A DNA stretch of 64,000 nucleotides, from the NCBI GenBank assembly GCA_050908895.1, contig CP171222.1, positions 1,550,001 to 1,614,000 on the forward strand, read 5' to 3'. The translations under genes were made by a program, and so were the position numbers. The notes under the pieces are model-generated. The model searched no databases and had not been told where the DNA came from. It saw only the letters and a list, made by a program, of their open reading frames with translations. The stretch comes from S5-A14a sp050908895. GTDB taxonomy: Bacteria > Bacillota > Clostridia > Peptostreptococcales > Anaerovoracaceae. Below, in pieces: positions 17,073-25,676 of this stretch; the stretch's first letter is position 1; each line of letters starts with the position of its first letter.

Positions 17073-17101
17073 ATTATAATAAAACATTTATTCAATGTCA
17101 A
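17073..17101 (-). promoter_or_regulatory. Consensus promoter for the riboswitch and surface protein
   Basis: On the minus strand TTGACA (17096-17101), a 17-base spacer and TATAAT (17073-17078) form a perfect sigma-A-type promoter, about 45 bases upstream of the riboswitch core. Such a strong promoter fits control by termination rather than by initiation. Confidence 0.8.
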
Positions 17102-17179
17102 GATTTGTCATATTATACGATTGCGTCAAGTTTTTGTAGGTTTTTGCTGTAAACACTTATCCTGTTAAAATATATTTGC

Positions 17180-17296
17180 TAGATTTATATTGCTAAATGC
17201 AATTTTATCATTGCCTTTTTTCTTGTGGTATATCCTGGAATGCTTGCTTGAAGGATATCATAATATTTATTCTTTGCTGCTTTGATTGTGGCTTTA
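17180..17296 (-). pseudogene. 3' remnant of a transposase gene split by IS3 copy 1
   Basis: Minus-strand frame ending at TAA near 17184 reads HKATIKAAKNKYYDILQAS then IPGYTTRKKAMIKLHLAI, a basic C-terminal tail. Its partner, the first ~35 codons, lies on the far side of the IS3 element at 18571-18672. I think the parent was an ISLre2/UPF0236-type transposase, but most of the middle is missing, so this is a deleted relic and the family call is tentative. Confidence 0.4.
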
Positions 17297-17373
17297 TGCA
17301 TTATACTTATAAAAGTGGACACATAAAAGAAACAGACGTACTATTATATTAGACACCACAAGGAGGTATCTTT

Positions 17374-17655
17374 ATGTCCACAAGAAATCACTATGACGAG
17401 GATTTCAAACGAACGCTCGTGGAACTTTACCACAACGGTAAAACACAAGCTTCACTCATCAAAGAATATGGGATATCACAATCAGCACTCACAAAATGGA
17501 TTAAACAGTATTCAACCGTGGAAACAGATAACGGAGAAGTTCTTACAGCCAAGCAAGTCAAAGAACTTCAAAAGCGTATGGCTCAACTTGAGGAGAAAAA
17601 TCAAATATTAAAAAAAGCGATTGCCATCTTCACGCCACACTCAAACAACCATTAG
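17374..17655 (+). CDS. IS3-family transposase OrfA (helix-turn-helix protein), copy 1
   Basis: A 93-residue protein with the IS3 OrfA helix-turn-helix (HYDEDFKRTLVELYHNG, then SLIKEYGISQSALTKWIKQY) and a C-terminal leucine-zipper-like coil (KELQKRMAQLEEKNQILKK). It binds the element's ends and, through a -1 slip on the A AAA AAG run at 17610-17617, would be fused to OrfB. The ribosome-binding site AAGGAGG is strong. It is identical to the copy at 28660. Confidence 0.9.
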   Translation: MSTRNHYDEDFKRTLVELYHNGKTQASLIKEYGISQSALTKWIKQYSTVETDNGEVLTAKQVKELQKRMAQLEEKNQILKKAIAIFTPHSNNH

Positions 17656-17669
17656 ATGCTGTTTACAAG

Positions 17670-18511
17670 TTGCAACACCAATACACTATTAAAACCCTTT
17701 TTCGAGTTCTAAAAGTTAATCGAAGCACTTATTACAAGCATTTTTACTCGAAACCTGCTCCTCGCACCTATGAAAATCAAGTCATTCGCAAGCACATATT
17801 ACAAATTTATTCTGACTATGATAATTCTCTGGGTGCTTACAAAATTCGTTGTGTTTTAGAACGGGATTATGGCATTAGCATCAGCCTCGGAAGAGTGTAC
17901 CAACTGATGAATACTATGAATCTTCCAAAGCGTTCCACAGAGAAACCCAAATGGAGGCGCTCTCATAAGGAAAATGGTAACTGCTTCAATCATCTCAACC
18001 AACAGTTCAATCCTTCTTCTCCAAACTCTGTTTGGGCAAGTGATTTTACTTATATCAAGGTCAACGGCTCTTTCCATTACCTTTGTGTTGTGATGGATTT
18101 ATTTTCAAGGAAAATCATCGGCTGGAGTATTTCTAATCGTCATGATGTAGATGTAACTATGAAAGCTTTTGAAAAGGCTTATCTCGATAGAGGTGAGCCT
18201 GAATATGTGCTCTTTCATTCAGATCGTGGTTCTGAATACACTGCCTTTACTTTCAGACAATTACTCGAAAAATGTAATGTTGTTCAGTCCTTCTCTAAGA
18301 AGGGCTATCCATATGACAATGCATGCTGTGAGAGTTTCTTCCGCCATATGAAGCGTGAGTGCATCGACCGTAAATCTTTGCGCAATCAAAATGAACTATG
18401 CTATGCTGCTTTGAATACATCAATCGATACAACACGAAACGCCCACACTATTCACTTGGATACTACACTCCGAATGAAATAGAACAGTTTTATATGGAAA
18501 GGCAGGGATAA
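17670..18511 (+). pseudogene. IS3-family transposase OrfB, frameshifted copy
   Basis: The rve integrase domain retains all three catalytic acids (WASDFTY, FHSDRGSEY, CCESFFRH), but a single-base deletion near 18402 (CTATGCTATG here, CTATGCCTATG in copy 2) shifts the frame. The final ~30 residues (normally YINRYNTKRPHYSLGYY and on) are replaced by an unrelated tail that stops at 18482. The lost segment is the conserved C-terminal YNxxRPH region of IS3 transposases, so the protein is probably inactive. Other differences from copy 2 are three amino-acid substitutions. Confidence 0.85.
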
Positions 18512-18570
18512 TTCTGCCTTTCCACAAAAATATATTTAAAAAATGTGTCCATTTACTTGACTATGTTGCA

Positions 18571-18672
18571 TATGAACTTGCTGTAATCTGATGGATTTAA
18601 AATGAAATCTTCTGCAGATTTTTCAAGGAAATCTATTCCTTTTTCTAAAAAATGTTGTATACTGTTAATCAT
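18571..18672 (-). pseudogene. 5' remnant of the same split transposase gene
   Basis: Minus-strand frame starting at ATG 18672 reads MINSIQHFLEKGIDFLEKS, then AEDFILNPSDYSKFIC, and runs into the IS3 end. It has the look of an ISLre2-type transposase N-terminus. The remaining gap to bioY (18673-18993) holds a possible promoter for this relic, the 74-bp hairpin repeat, and nothing else I recognise. Confidence 0.4.
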
Positions 18673-18853
18673 AAAGGACACCTTCTTTCGGATAGTTTTG
18701 CTAACTAATATTCTAACATAGATAGGTGTTCCTTTATTTTTTATTTCTAATTTTTCCTACAAATATTTTACGCTAACATATTATACTTCGTCAATTTTTT
18801 TCGACAAAACATCTTTACACAAAGACATTATGTTAATTAATTATAATGATTCA

Positions 18854-18927
18854 ATATATTTTTTAATTGTATTTAAAAATATCCGCTAGAGTAAATTTTT
18901 CCTTCACTCTAGCAGATACTGTAGAAA
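18854..18927 (-). repeat. 75-bp dispersed hairpin element, copy 2 (also terminator of bioY)
   Basis: Near-identical to 13864-13938. The inverted repeat TCCGCTAGAGT / ACTCTAGCAGA has one mismatch relative to copy 1. On the minus strand the hairpin is followed by ATTTTTAAATAC and lies about 65 bases after the bioY stop codon, again in terminator position and orientation. Confidence 0.75.
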
Positions 18928-18993
18928 TTCATATCAGTTTTATATTCCTCAATTAATCAACATAATGTTTCAGTTTATGATTATTTGAAGAAC

Positions 18994-19542
18994 TTAGGCT
19001 TTTTTCATCGCCGGTATCAGTCTTTTTGCCAGTATTACGGCAAGTATTAATTTGATAACGCCACTTCCTATAGTTACAACAAAACCGTTCATAAAGATTT
19101 TCCAAAACGGAAGACTACCACCTGTAAAAACATTAGCAAGTAGATACCAATATCCAAGTCCAATTGCATATACAACTATAAGATTAACAATTCCCACTTT
19201 AACCAAAGATAAAATATCATCTTTTTCAAGTTTTTCTTTAACAGTGCCCGCAACATAGTTAGCAACTACAAATCCAACCAGATATCCAAATCCTGGATTC
19301 ATAACATAACCTATTCCTCCTCCACTTGTAAAAATGGGAAGTCCAATTAGTCCGAGAGCTAAATATAGACCGGCTGATAGTGCACTATATTGCTTTGGCA
19401 AAAGAAAACAGGCTAGCATAGTGAAAAATGTCTGTAGTGTAAAAGGTAGCAAAGGCATAGGAATCTTTATAAAAGCCCCCACCGCAATTAACGCTGTAAA
19501 AAGTGCAGTAACATTTAAATAATATAGTTTTGATCTTGTCAT
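18994..19542 (-). CDS. bioY: Biotin ECF transporter S component BioY
   Basis: A 182-residue, six-helix membrane protein with the BioY hallmarks: an N-terminal KIPMPLLPFTLQTFF segment, LALGLIGLPIFTSGGG and GFGYLVGF with the biotin-binding region. BioY takes up biotin alone or with the shared EcfAAT module, which is not in this window. Biotin is needed for AccB. No biotin-synthesis genes are nearby, so the cell may rely on uptake. A BirA-like operator candidate overlaps its promoter; the hairpin repeat downstream is its probable terminator. Confidence 0.93.
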   Translation of the reverse strand: MTRSKLYYLNVTALFTALIAVGAFIKIPMPLLPFTLQTFFTMLACFLLPKQYSALSAGLYLALGLIGLPIFTSGGGIGYVMNPGFGYLVGFVVANYVAGTVKEKLEKDDILSLVKVGIVNLIVVYAIGLGYWYLLANVFTGGSLPFWKIFMNGFVVTIGSGVIKLILAVILAKRLIPAMKKA

Positions 19543-19574
19543 TATAAAACCTCTCTTTTTTTATTTGTTTTATA

Positions 19575-19628
19575 ATTATGGCTTTGTTTAAGAGTTTTGT
19601 CAACCCTATATTTAATAAAGGTGACATT
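19575..19628 (-). promoter_or_regulatory. bioY promoter with possible BirA operator
   Basis: On the minus strand TTGACA (19598-19603), 17 bases and CATAAT (19575-19580) form a promoter. The -35 is embedded in GGTTGACAA, a good BirA half-site; the other half would be AATGTCACC (19620-19628), which matches only with a one-base offset. The spacing is about 14 bases. I regard the promoter as likely and the operator as tentative. Confidence 0.45.
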
Positions 19629-19674
19629 GTATTAAGCCTAAATGCATTTATAATTGGTCATAATAATTAAAACT

Positions 19675-21189
19675 TTATTTTAAACTGCTCCAATATCGTA
19701 CAGTTTTAATCGCTCTTTTCCAACCATTTAACAAATTCTCACGCTTTCCTTCATCCATTTCTTTTTTAAATTCACAGTCAATTTGCCAATTATCCTTTAT
19801 ATGTTCCTTATCCTTCCAATAACCAACTGCAAGGCCTGCAAGATATGCTGCTCCGAGAGATGTTGTTTCTATAACCTTTGGTCTTACTATTTTTTCTCCT
19901 AAAATATCAGCTTGAAATTGCATTAAAAAGTCATTAGCACATGCACCTCCATCAACCTTTAACCCTGTTTCAGATTTCTGCCCTTGGGTTGTTTTCCCTG
20001 CCTCGTCTCTCATAGCTTCATACAAGTCTCTGCACTGATATGCCATTGATTCTACCGTTGCTCGTATAATATGTTCCTTAGTTGTTCCACGAGTTAAACC
20101 CATCATCGTCCCTCTAGCATCTGAGTCCCAATAGGGTGCACCAAGACCCACAAATGCGGGTACAAAATAAACACCTTCATTACTCACCAGGGATTTTGCA
20201 GCCTTTTCCGACTCATTAGAAGACTCTATAAAATTCAACTGATCTCTCAGCCATTGAATAGCAGCCCCACAGATAAACACCGAACCTTCGATAGCATACT
20301 TAATCTCATCTTCTATACCCCAAGCAATTGTTGTCAATAATCCATTATCCGTAAATATTGGTTTATCGCCTGTATTCATAAGCAGAAAATTCCCCGTTCC
20401 GTAAGTGGACTTTGCTTCTCCTGGTTCAAAGCATGTCTGACCAAACAAAGCAGCCTGTTGATCGCCCGCTGCCCCTGCGATTTTAATTGGTCCTCCGAAA
20501 AGAGTTTTAATGGTTTCTCCATATAGTTTTGAACTTTGCATAGGCTCAGGGAGCATCTTTGGGGGTATATCTAAAATGTCAAGGATTTCATCATCCCATT
20601 TCAGCTCATTAATATTGAACATCATTGTTCTTGATGCATTCGAATAGTCGGTTACATGAACCTTGCCACCCGTCATCTTCCAAATAAGCCATGTCTCTAT
20701 AGTTCCAAAGAGAAGATTGCCTTTTTCCGCCTTTTCTCTAGCACCTTCTACATTATCCAAAATCCATTTAAGCTTAGTTCCACTGAAATAACTGTCTATT
20801 AGAAGTCCTGTTTTTTCTTGAAATTTAGGTCCATAACCTTTGTCTCTAAGTTCCTTGCAGTAGTCTGAAGTTCTTCTACATTGCCATACTATAGCATTAT
20901 ATATTGGATTGCCTGTAGTTTTATCCCAGACGACAGTGGTTTCTCTTTGGTTGGTAATTCCAATGGCTTCTATGTTTTTGTAATCTCCGTTGAGCTTTAA
21001 AAGAGCTTCCTGTGCAACGTTCATCTGAGTTGTCCAAATTTCTGTTGCATCCTGCTCTACCCATCCCGCCTTTGGAAAAATCTGAGCAAATTCCTTTTGG
21101 GAGGTGATTATCGGAGTGCCTTTATGGTCATAAATTATGCAGCGACAGCTTGTAGTTCCTTCATCAAGCGCCATGATGTATTTTTCCAT
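19675..21189 (-). CDS. glpK: Glycerol kinase
   Basis: A 504-residue FGGY-family kinase of standard GlpK length. It starts MALDEGTTSCRCIIYD, has the GlpK-specific NQRETTVVWDKTTG, the YSNASRTMMFNI substrate segment, the ATP site GAAGDQQAALFGQ, and VDGGACANDFLMQFQADILG near the C-terminus. It phosphorylates glycerol to glycerol-3-phosphate in the cytosol. No glpF or glpO/glpA neighbour was seen; it is a single gene between bioY and the decayed fetAB. In low-GC Firmicutes GlpK is often activated by HPr phosphorylation at a His in the loop, which I did not identify with certainty. Confidence 0.95.
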   Translation of the reverse strand: MEKYIMALDEGTTSCRCIIYDHKGTPIITSQKEFAQIFPKAGWVEQDATEIWTTQMNVAQEALLKLNGDYKNIEAIGITNQRETTVVWDKTTGNPIYNAIVWQCRRTSDYCKELRDKGYGPKFQEKTGLLIDSYFSGTKLKWILDNVEGAREKAEKGNLLFGTIETWLIWKMTGGKVHVTDYSNASRTMMFNINELKWDDEILDILDIPPKMLPEPMQSSKLYGETIKTLFGGPIKIAGAAGDQQAALFGQTCFEPGEAKSTYGTGNFLLMNTGDKPIFTDNGLLTTIAWGIEDEIKYAIEGSVFICGAAIQWLRDQLNFIESSNESEKAAKSLVSNEGVYFVPAFVGLGAPYWDSDARGTMMGLTRGTTKEHIIRATVESMAYQCRDLYEAMRDEAGKTTQGQKSETGLKVDGGACANDFLMQFQADILGEKIVRPKVIETTSLGAAYLAGLAVGYWKDKEHIKDNWQIDCEFKKEMDEGKRENLLNGWKRAIKTVRYWSSLK

Positions 21190-21253
21190 TATTTATTTCC
21201 TTTCCATTCTTAGAAATTTTAGGCTTATTAAAATATATTTTTTAGGCCAAAAT

Positions 21254-21845
21254 TTATTTTTTATCTTCATCGATTATAAATTGTTCCTTATTATTAAAAT
21301 AAGTTTTGTATCCGAATTCTACTAAAAGTACAACACTAAAAGAAACACTTCCCAAGATACCAAGCATTATGATAATTTGATATTGTGTTGCAATAAGAGG
21401 TGAAAGTCCAGATAAAATTTGCCCTGTCATCATACCTGGGAAAAATACAATACCCATCCCTAGCATGGAATTTATAGTCGGGATAATTGCTGAATCAAAA
21501 GCATAATCCACAACCTCTTTTGTTGCAGTTTTAGAGTTTGCACCAAGCATCAGAGCTGAATCAATCAGATTTTTTTACTATGCATACCTTCTACTAAACT
21601 ATTCACGCCTAAATTGAATTTCCTATAAGCATCCCGGCAATTGGTATAAAACTTTTCGGCTCATACCACGGACTAACATTCATAACTACAAAAATAAAAT
21701 AAAAAAGACTGGTCAAAGTCCCCGTTACCATCGACAAAGCGATGACAATTTTCAACTTTTTGGATAAAGCTCTTTTGCTCCTTCTAAAAATATTATTTAT
21801 AGCGAAGGCTTCCATCACAGCCAGTATATGGAAATATCGTTCCAT
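21254..21845 (-). pseudogene. Decayed FetB/YbbM-type iron exporter permease
   Basis: Two frames of a UPF0014 permease can be joined. The upstream part (21609-21845) carries NIFRRSKRALSKK and the hallmark PWYEPKSFIPIAGMLIGNS. A shift near 21615 leads to NLGVNSLVEGMHSKK, and a second shift at the T7 run 21570-21576 leads to LIDSALMLGANSKTATK and GIVFFPGMMTGQILSG to the end at 21254. The first 60-90 residues are missing; the preceding fetA frame runs directly into it. At least two frameshifts plus an N-terminal deletion make this a pseudogene. The intact family exports iron with an ATPase partner. Confidence 0.8.
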
Positions 21846-22451
21846 TTTTCACTTCAAATATAGAATTACCAAAGGTTTCAGCCAACCTTTTTGAATGGGT
21901 AACTACAACCATACTTTTATTATTATCTTTCACATATTTTGCAATATTATCCATAACAAAATTCTCTGTTGTAATATCAAGTGCTGAACTAGGTTCATCC
22001 AGCAGTAGAACTTCAGCATCCATAAGCATCACTCTTCCAATCGCAATCCTTTGTTTTTCTCCACCGGATAGTTCTTCAGCATTATCATCTAAAGTTTTTT
22101 CTAATTTTAGATTTATTAAAATGTTTCTTAGGTCTTCATCATGCGAAAATTGTAAATTTGCAAACTTTTGCCCAATTAAAAGGTTATCCCTAATAGAACC
22201 TTTGTATATTGCCGGATTTTGTGATAGCATAATTACTTTCCGTCGGAGTTCAATGCTATCGATGTCCTCAAGAGAAGCCCCATTATAAGAGATTTTCCCA
22301 CTATCAGGACCAATCATTTTATTTAGCATCCTCAAAATAGTGGTCTTTCCACTGCCACTTTCTCCTATAATACAAGTGATTTTGTTTTTTCAATTGTAAA
22401 ATTATCTATACCTATAATATTTTTATATTTAACATTCTCAAATGTAAACAT
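21793..22451 (-). pseudogene. Decayed FetA/YbbL-type ABC ATPase
   Basis: The ATG at 22451 opens MFTFENVKYKNIIGIDNF, then a one-base loss in the A6 run (22385-22390, plus-strand T run) breaks the frame; in the shifted frame ITCIIGESGSGKTTILRML supplies the Walker A. Downstream the signature LSGGEKQRIAIGR, Walker B VLLLDEPSSALD and switch His (VVTHS) are intact. The C-terminus fuses into fetB sequence near 21838. Together with fetB it would have formed an iron-export ABC transporter; both are broken. Confidence 0.8.
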
Positions 22452-22543
22452 AACTTCCTCTTCCTAGCATCTACGGCATCATTTTCACGCAATTTCTAGT
22501 CTGTACTTGGTTAAATTTCCCATAAAACAACAATTTTAAGTCA

Positions 22544-23725
22544 TCAAACAAACAATGCCATTACCATATTGGATACATCAATTCCGTTTTTTGTAAGAGA
22601 AATTCCATCATCAGAGATTTTTATAAGACCTTTTTTCTCATACTCATTCAATTCGTCACGCAAAACTTTAAACACCGACCAAAAGGTTGCTCCGAATAAT
22701 TCGAAAAACTCGTTAAAATCAATCCCTTTCTTTCGTCTAAGGGCCGTAAAAGCATACTCACTAGCCGAATCAAAAAAAGAATTTTTATGCACATCTTCAA
22801 ACTTCCATGTACCATTATCCCCATAATAAGATGTACTAACAGAAAACCGTGTTCCATCAACAAATGATGCAGACGAAGGACCAAAACTAAGATATTCGCT
22901 CAAATTCCAGTATTTTAAATTATGCTTACACTCGAATCCCGGTCTCGCCCAGTTAGAAATTTCATAGTGATTATATCCCTTCCCTTGCAAAAAATCTTCT
23001 GTATAATGATACATCTCTCTATCAAGTTCTTCAGGAGTCTCATTAAATACTCCCTCTTCAAAATTTTCAAAAAAATCCGTGCCTTCCTCCAGTTGCAATC
23101 CATATACAGACAGATGTTTGGGCGACAAAATATCTACCTCCGAGAGATTGTTCTGCCAACTTACAAAAGACTGCCCGGGCAAAGAAAATATCATGTCCAG
23201 ATTTATATTATCAAAGCCTGCCCTTTCACAAAGATAAAAGCTTTCTTTCGCTGTTTTGCTATCGTGGATTCTTCCTATAACTTTAAGTTCTTCATCATTA
23301 AAACTTTGAACACCGAGGCTTATTCTATTTATCCCCATGGCCTTATATGCCCTAAGTTTCTCTATTCTTATAGTGCCCGGATTAGCTTCTATGCTAATTT
23401 CCAAATCCTCTACATTTGAAAAATGAAAAGTCTTTCTCAATGCTTCAAGTATCTTTTCTATTTCTTCATATGGCAAAATGGAGGGTGTACCCCCTCCAAA
23501 AAAAACAGTATTAACCTGATAATTATCAGGAGAAAATTGGTCACTAAGAAATCTCCGGGACCTCATTTCAAACTTCGATATTGATTTTATCATTTTCTCA
23601 GTATATTCCCCATAATCATCTAAACATCCCTTTTTAGAATAAAAGCCACAGTAGCCACACTTGCTTGCGCAAAATGGAACATGGATATATATACCAAGAG
23701 GTTTTGTGTTATCTGTTTTCATCAT
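22544..23725 (-). CDS. hemW: Heme chaperone HemW (radical SAM, formerly HemN-like)
   Basis: A 393-residue radical SAM protein. The cluster motif is CASKCGYCGF (C19, C23, C26, then Gly-Phe), the CxxxCxxCxF form typical of HemW rather than the CxC of coproporphyrinogen dehydrogenase HemN. Further HemW features are FFGGGTPSIL, ISLGVQSFNDEELKVIGR and NLDMIFSLPGQ. HemW inserts heme into respiratory enzymes in studied bacteria. Its start overlaps the lepA end by 17 bases, the usual lepA-hemW coupling in Firmicutes. Full length. Confidence 0.9.
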   Translation of the reverse strand: MMKTDNTKPLGIYIHVPFCASKCGYCGFYSKKGCLDDYGEYTEKMIKSISKFEMRSRRFLSDQFSPDNYQVNTVFFGGGTPSILPYEEIEKILEALRKTFHFSNVEDLEISIEANPGTIRIEKLRAYKAMGINRISLGVQSFNDEELKVIGRIHDSKTAKESFYLCERAGFDNINLDMIFSLPGQSFVSWQNNLSEVDILSPKHLSVYGLQLEEGTDFFENFEEGVFNETPEELDREMYHYTEDFLQGKGYNHYEISNWARPGFECKHNLKYWNLSEYLSFGPSSASFVDGTRFSVSTSYYGDNGTWKFEDVHKNSFFDSASEYAFTALRRKKGIDFNEFFELFGATFWSVFKVLRDELNEYEKKGLIKISDDGISLTKNGIDVSNMVMALFV

Positions 23726-25514
23726 ATTTAAGTACAGCTGTGAAAGCTTCCTGAGGGACTTCTACTTTTCCAAACTGTCTCATACGCTTCTTTCCGGCTT
23801 TTTGCTTTTCCAGAAGCTTTTTCTTTCTTGAGATGTCCCCTCCATAACACTTTGCGATAACATCTTTACGGTAAGCTCTTACCGTTGTCCTGGCGATTAC
23901 CTTCTGACCTATTGCCGCCTGAATTGGAACCTCAAACTGATGCATTGGAATCACCTCTTTTAGCTTCTCACAGACGAATTTACCTCGTGCATAAGCTCTT
24001 GATTCATGAACAATCATAGAAAATGCATCGACAATTGATTTGTTTAGAAGAACATCCAGCTTAACTAAAGTACTTTTCTCATATCTATCAAAATCATAAT
24101 CTAGTGATCCATAGCCTCGTGTCTTAGATTTAAGAGCATCAAAGAAATCATAAATTACTTCATTTAAAGGCATATCATAATGTAAATCTACTCTGTTGCC
24201 TGCAATGTATTCCATATGGAGCATTGTTCCTCTACGCTCTTGGCACATCTCCATAACAGAGCCTACATATTCTTTAGGAATAATTATGTTTGCCTTCACC
24301 ATCGGCTCCTCTATGTGGTCAATTTCCGTAAGAGGTGGCAAATTGGTAGGATTTTGAATCATCTCCACTGTTCCATCTAGTTTTACGACCTTATAGACTA
24401 CGCTAGGTGCAGTTGTTATTACAGCAAGATCAAATTCTCTTTCAAGTCTTTCGACAATTATCTCCATATGTAAAAGCCCAAGAAATCCGCATCTAAAACC
24501 ATATCCTAGTGCTGTCGATGTTTCAGGTTCGAACAAAAATGCTGCATCATTTACTTGAAGCTTTTCAAGAGCATCCTTAACGCTCTCATATTTTTCTCCT
24601 TCTGCCGGATAAATTCCACAGTAAACCATGGACTGAACTTTCTTATATCCAGGAAGCGGGCTATCAGCCGGATTACTTGCAATAGTAATGGTATCACCCA
24701 CTCTAGCATCCTTGACTTGCTTGATGGATGCGACTATGTAGCCAACATCTCCGGCAGAAAGCTGTTTTGTTGGGGTATGTGATGGTGCCATGACACCTAC
24801 CTCTGTAACCTCATATTTCTTTTTCGTATTCATGAGCAAGATTTCATCGCCCACCTTAAGCTGTCCATCAAATATTCTCGTATAAATTACAACGCCCCTA
24901 TAGTTGTCATAAACCGAATCGAAAATAAGTCCCTTCAGCTTGCCATCTGGATCTCCCTTTGGCTCAGGAATGTGGTGAACAACGGCTTCAAGAAGATCTT
25001 CGATTCCAATTCCTTCCTTAGCTGAAGCTAGCGGAGCTTCTGAGGCATCAATGCCTATCATCTCTTCAATTTCTTCCTTTACTTCATCGGGTCTTGAACT
25101 AGGAAGATCTATTTTGTTAAGGCATGGAAGGATTTCCAAATCTTCATCAAGGGCTAGATATACATTAGCCATTGTCTGAGCCTCCACACCTTGAGTTGAA
25201 TCTACAACTAAAACCGCTCCCTCACATGCAGCCAAACTTCTTGAGACTTCATAGGTAAAGTCCACATGTCCCGGGGTGTCTATTAAATTGAAAATATATT
25301 CATTACCATCTTTGGCTTTGTATACAAGTCTACTAGTCTGAAGTTTTATCGTTATGCCTCTCTCTCTCTCTAGATCCATATTATCAAGGAACTGTTCCTT
25401 CATGTCTCTTGTAGCTACAAGGCCTGTGTTTTCTATGATTCGATCGGCCAGCGTGCTTTTGCCGTGGTCAATGTGAGCAATTATGCTAAAATTTCTTATA
25501 TATTTTTGATCCAT
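23709..25514 (-). CDS. lepA: Elongation factor 4 (back-translocase LepA)
   Basis: A 601-residue translational GTPase of standard length. G1 IAHIDHGKSTLADRI, the GITIKLQ switch I, DTPGHVDF (G3) and NKIDLPS (G4) are intact, and the LepA-specific C-terminal domain is seen (RGYGSLDYDFDRYEKS, RKKKLLEKQKAGKKRM). It binds the ribosome and promotes back-translocation or 30S biogenesis. Translationally coupled to hemW downstream. The divergent gap to the MATE gene contains weak promoter-like sequence only. Confidence 0.96.
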   Translation of the reverse strand: MDQKYIRNFSIIAHIDHGKSTLADRIIENTGLVATRDMKEQFLDNMDLERERGITIKLQTSRLVYKAKDGNEYIFNLIDTPGHVDFTYEVSRSLAACEGAVLVVDSTQGVEAQTMANVYLALDEDLEILPCLNKIDLPSSRPDEVKEEIEEMIGIDASEAPLASAKEGIGIEDLLEAVVHHIPEPKGDPDGKLKGLIFDSVYDNYRGVVIYTRIFDGQLKVGDEILLMNTKKKYEVTEVGVMAPSHTPTKQLSAGDVGYIVASIKQVKDARVGDTITIASNPADSPLPGYKKVQSMVYCGIYPAEGEKYESVKDALEKLQVNDAAFLFEPETSTALGYGFRCGFLGLLHMEIIVERLEREFDLAVITTAPSVVYKVVKLDGTVEMIQNPTNLPPLTEIDHIEEPMVKANIIIPKEYVGSVMEMCQERRGTMLHMEYIAGNRVDLHYDMPLNEVIYDFFDALKSKTRGYGSLDYDFDRYEKSTLVKLDVLLNKSIVDAFSMIVHESRAYARGKFVCEKLKEVIPMHQFEVPIQAAIGQKVIARTTVRAYRKDVIAKCYGGDISRKKKLLEKQKAGKKRMRQFGKVEVPQEAFTAVLKYDENR

Positions 25515-25676
25515 TAAATTCTCCTGTATCTTCGCGAATTATGTATTAATAATACCATATTTAAGGATATTTTTACAGAGGATTTCAGGGATTTTCCCAT
25601 CCTCCTTCACTAGAAAAAATTTTCATATTGTTATAGAATGTATGTATATATTTATATGGAAGGTTAAGGGAAAAAA

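Larger units (their letters stand above)
17297..18570 (+). mobile_element. IS3-family insertion sequence, copy 1 (frameshifted)
   Basis: A 1274-bp element almost identical to 28583-29857. It begins TGCATTATACTT and ends GACTATGTTGCA, i.e. TG...CA, with imperfect 28-base terminal inverted repeats sharing TGCA at the tip and GGACACAT at the inner end. It encodes OrfA and OrfB with an A7 slippery run at 17610-17616. No clear target duplication flanks it. It interrupts an older transposase relic. Copy 1 lacks one C near 18402, which disables the last part of OrfB. Confidence 0.88.

Noticed and set aside
16916..17168. Short overlapping frames on both strands (about 60 codons each).
   Set aside because: They lie on the cobalamin riboswitch and its promoter; no ribosome-binding sites and no protein-like composition.
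22922..23419. A 165-codon plus-strand frame opposite hemW.
   Set aside because: It is antisense to conserved HemW motifs, has no ribosome-binding site and has low-complexity translation.
25515..25676. Possible guanidine or other riboswitch ahead of the MATE gene.
   Set aside because: No conserved riboswitch boxes were seen; the stretch is short and AT-rich.
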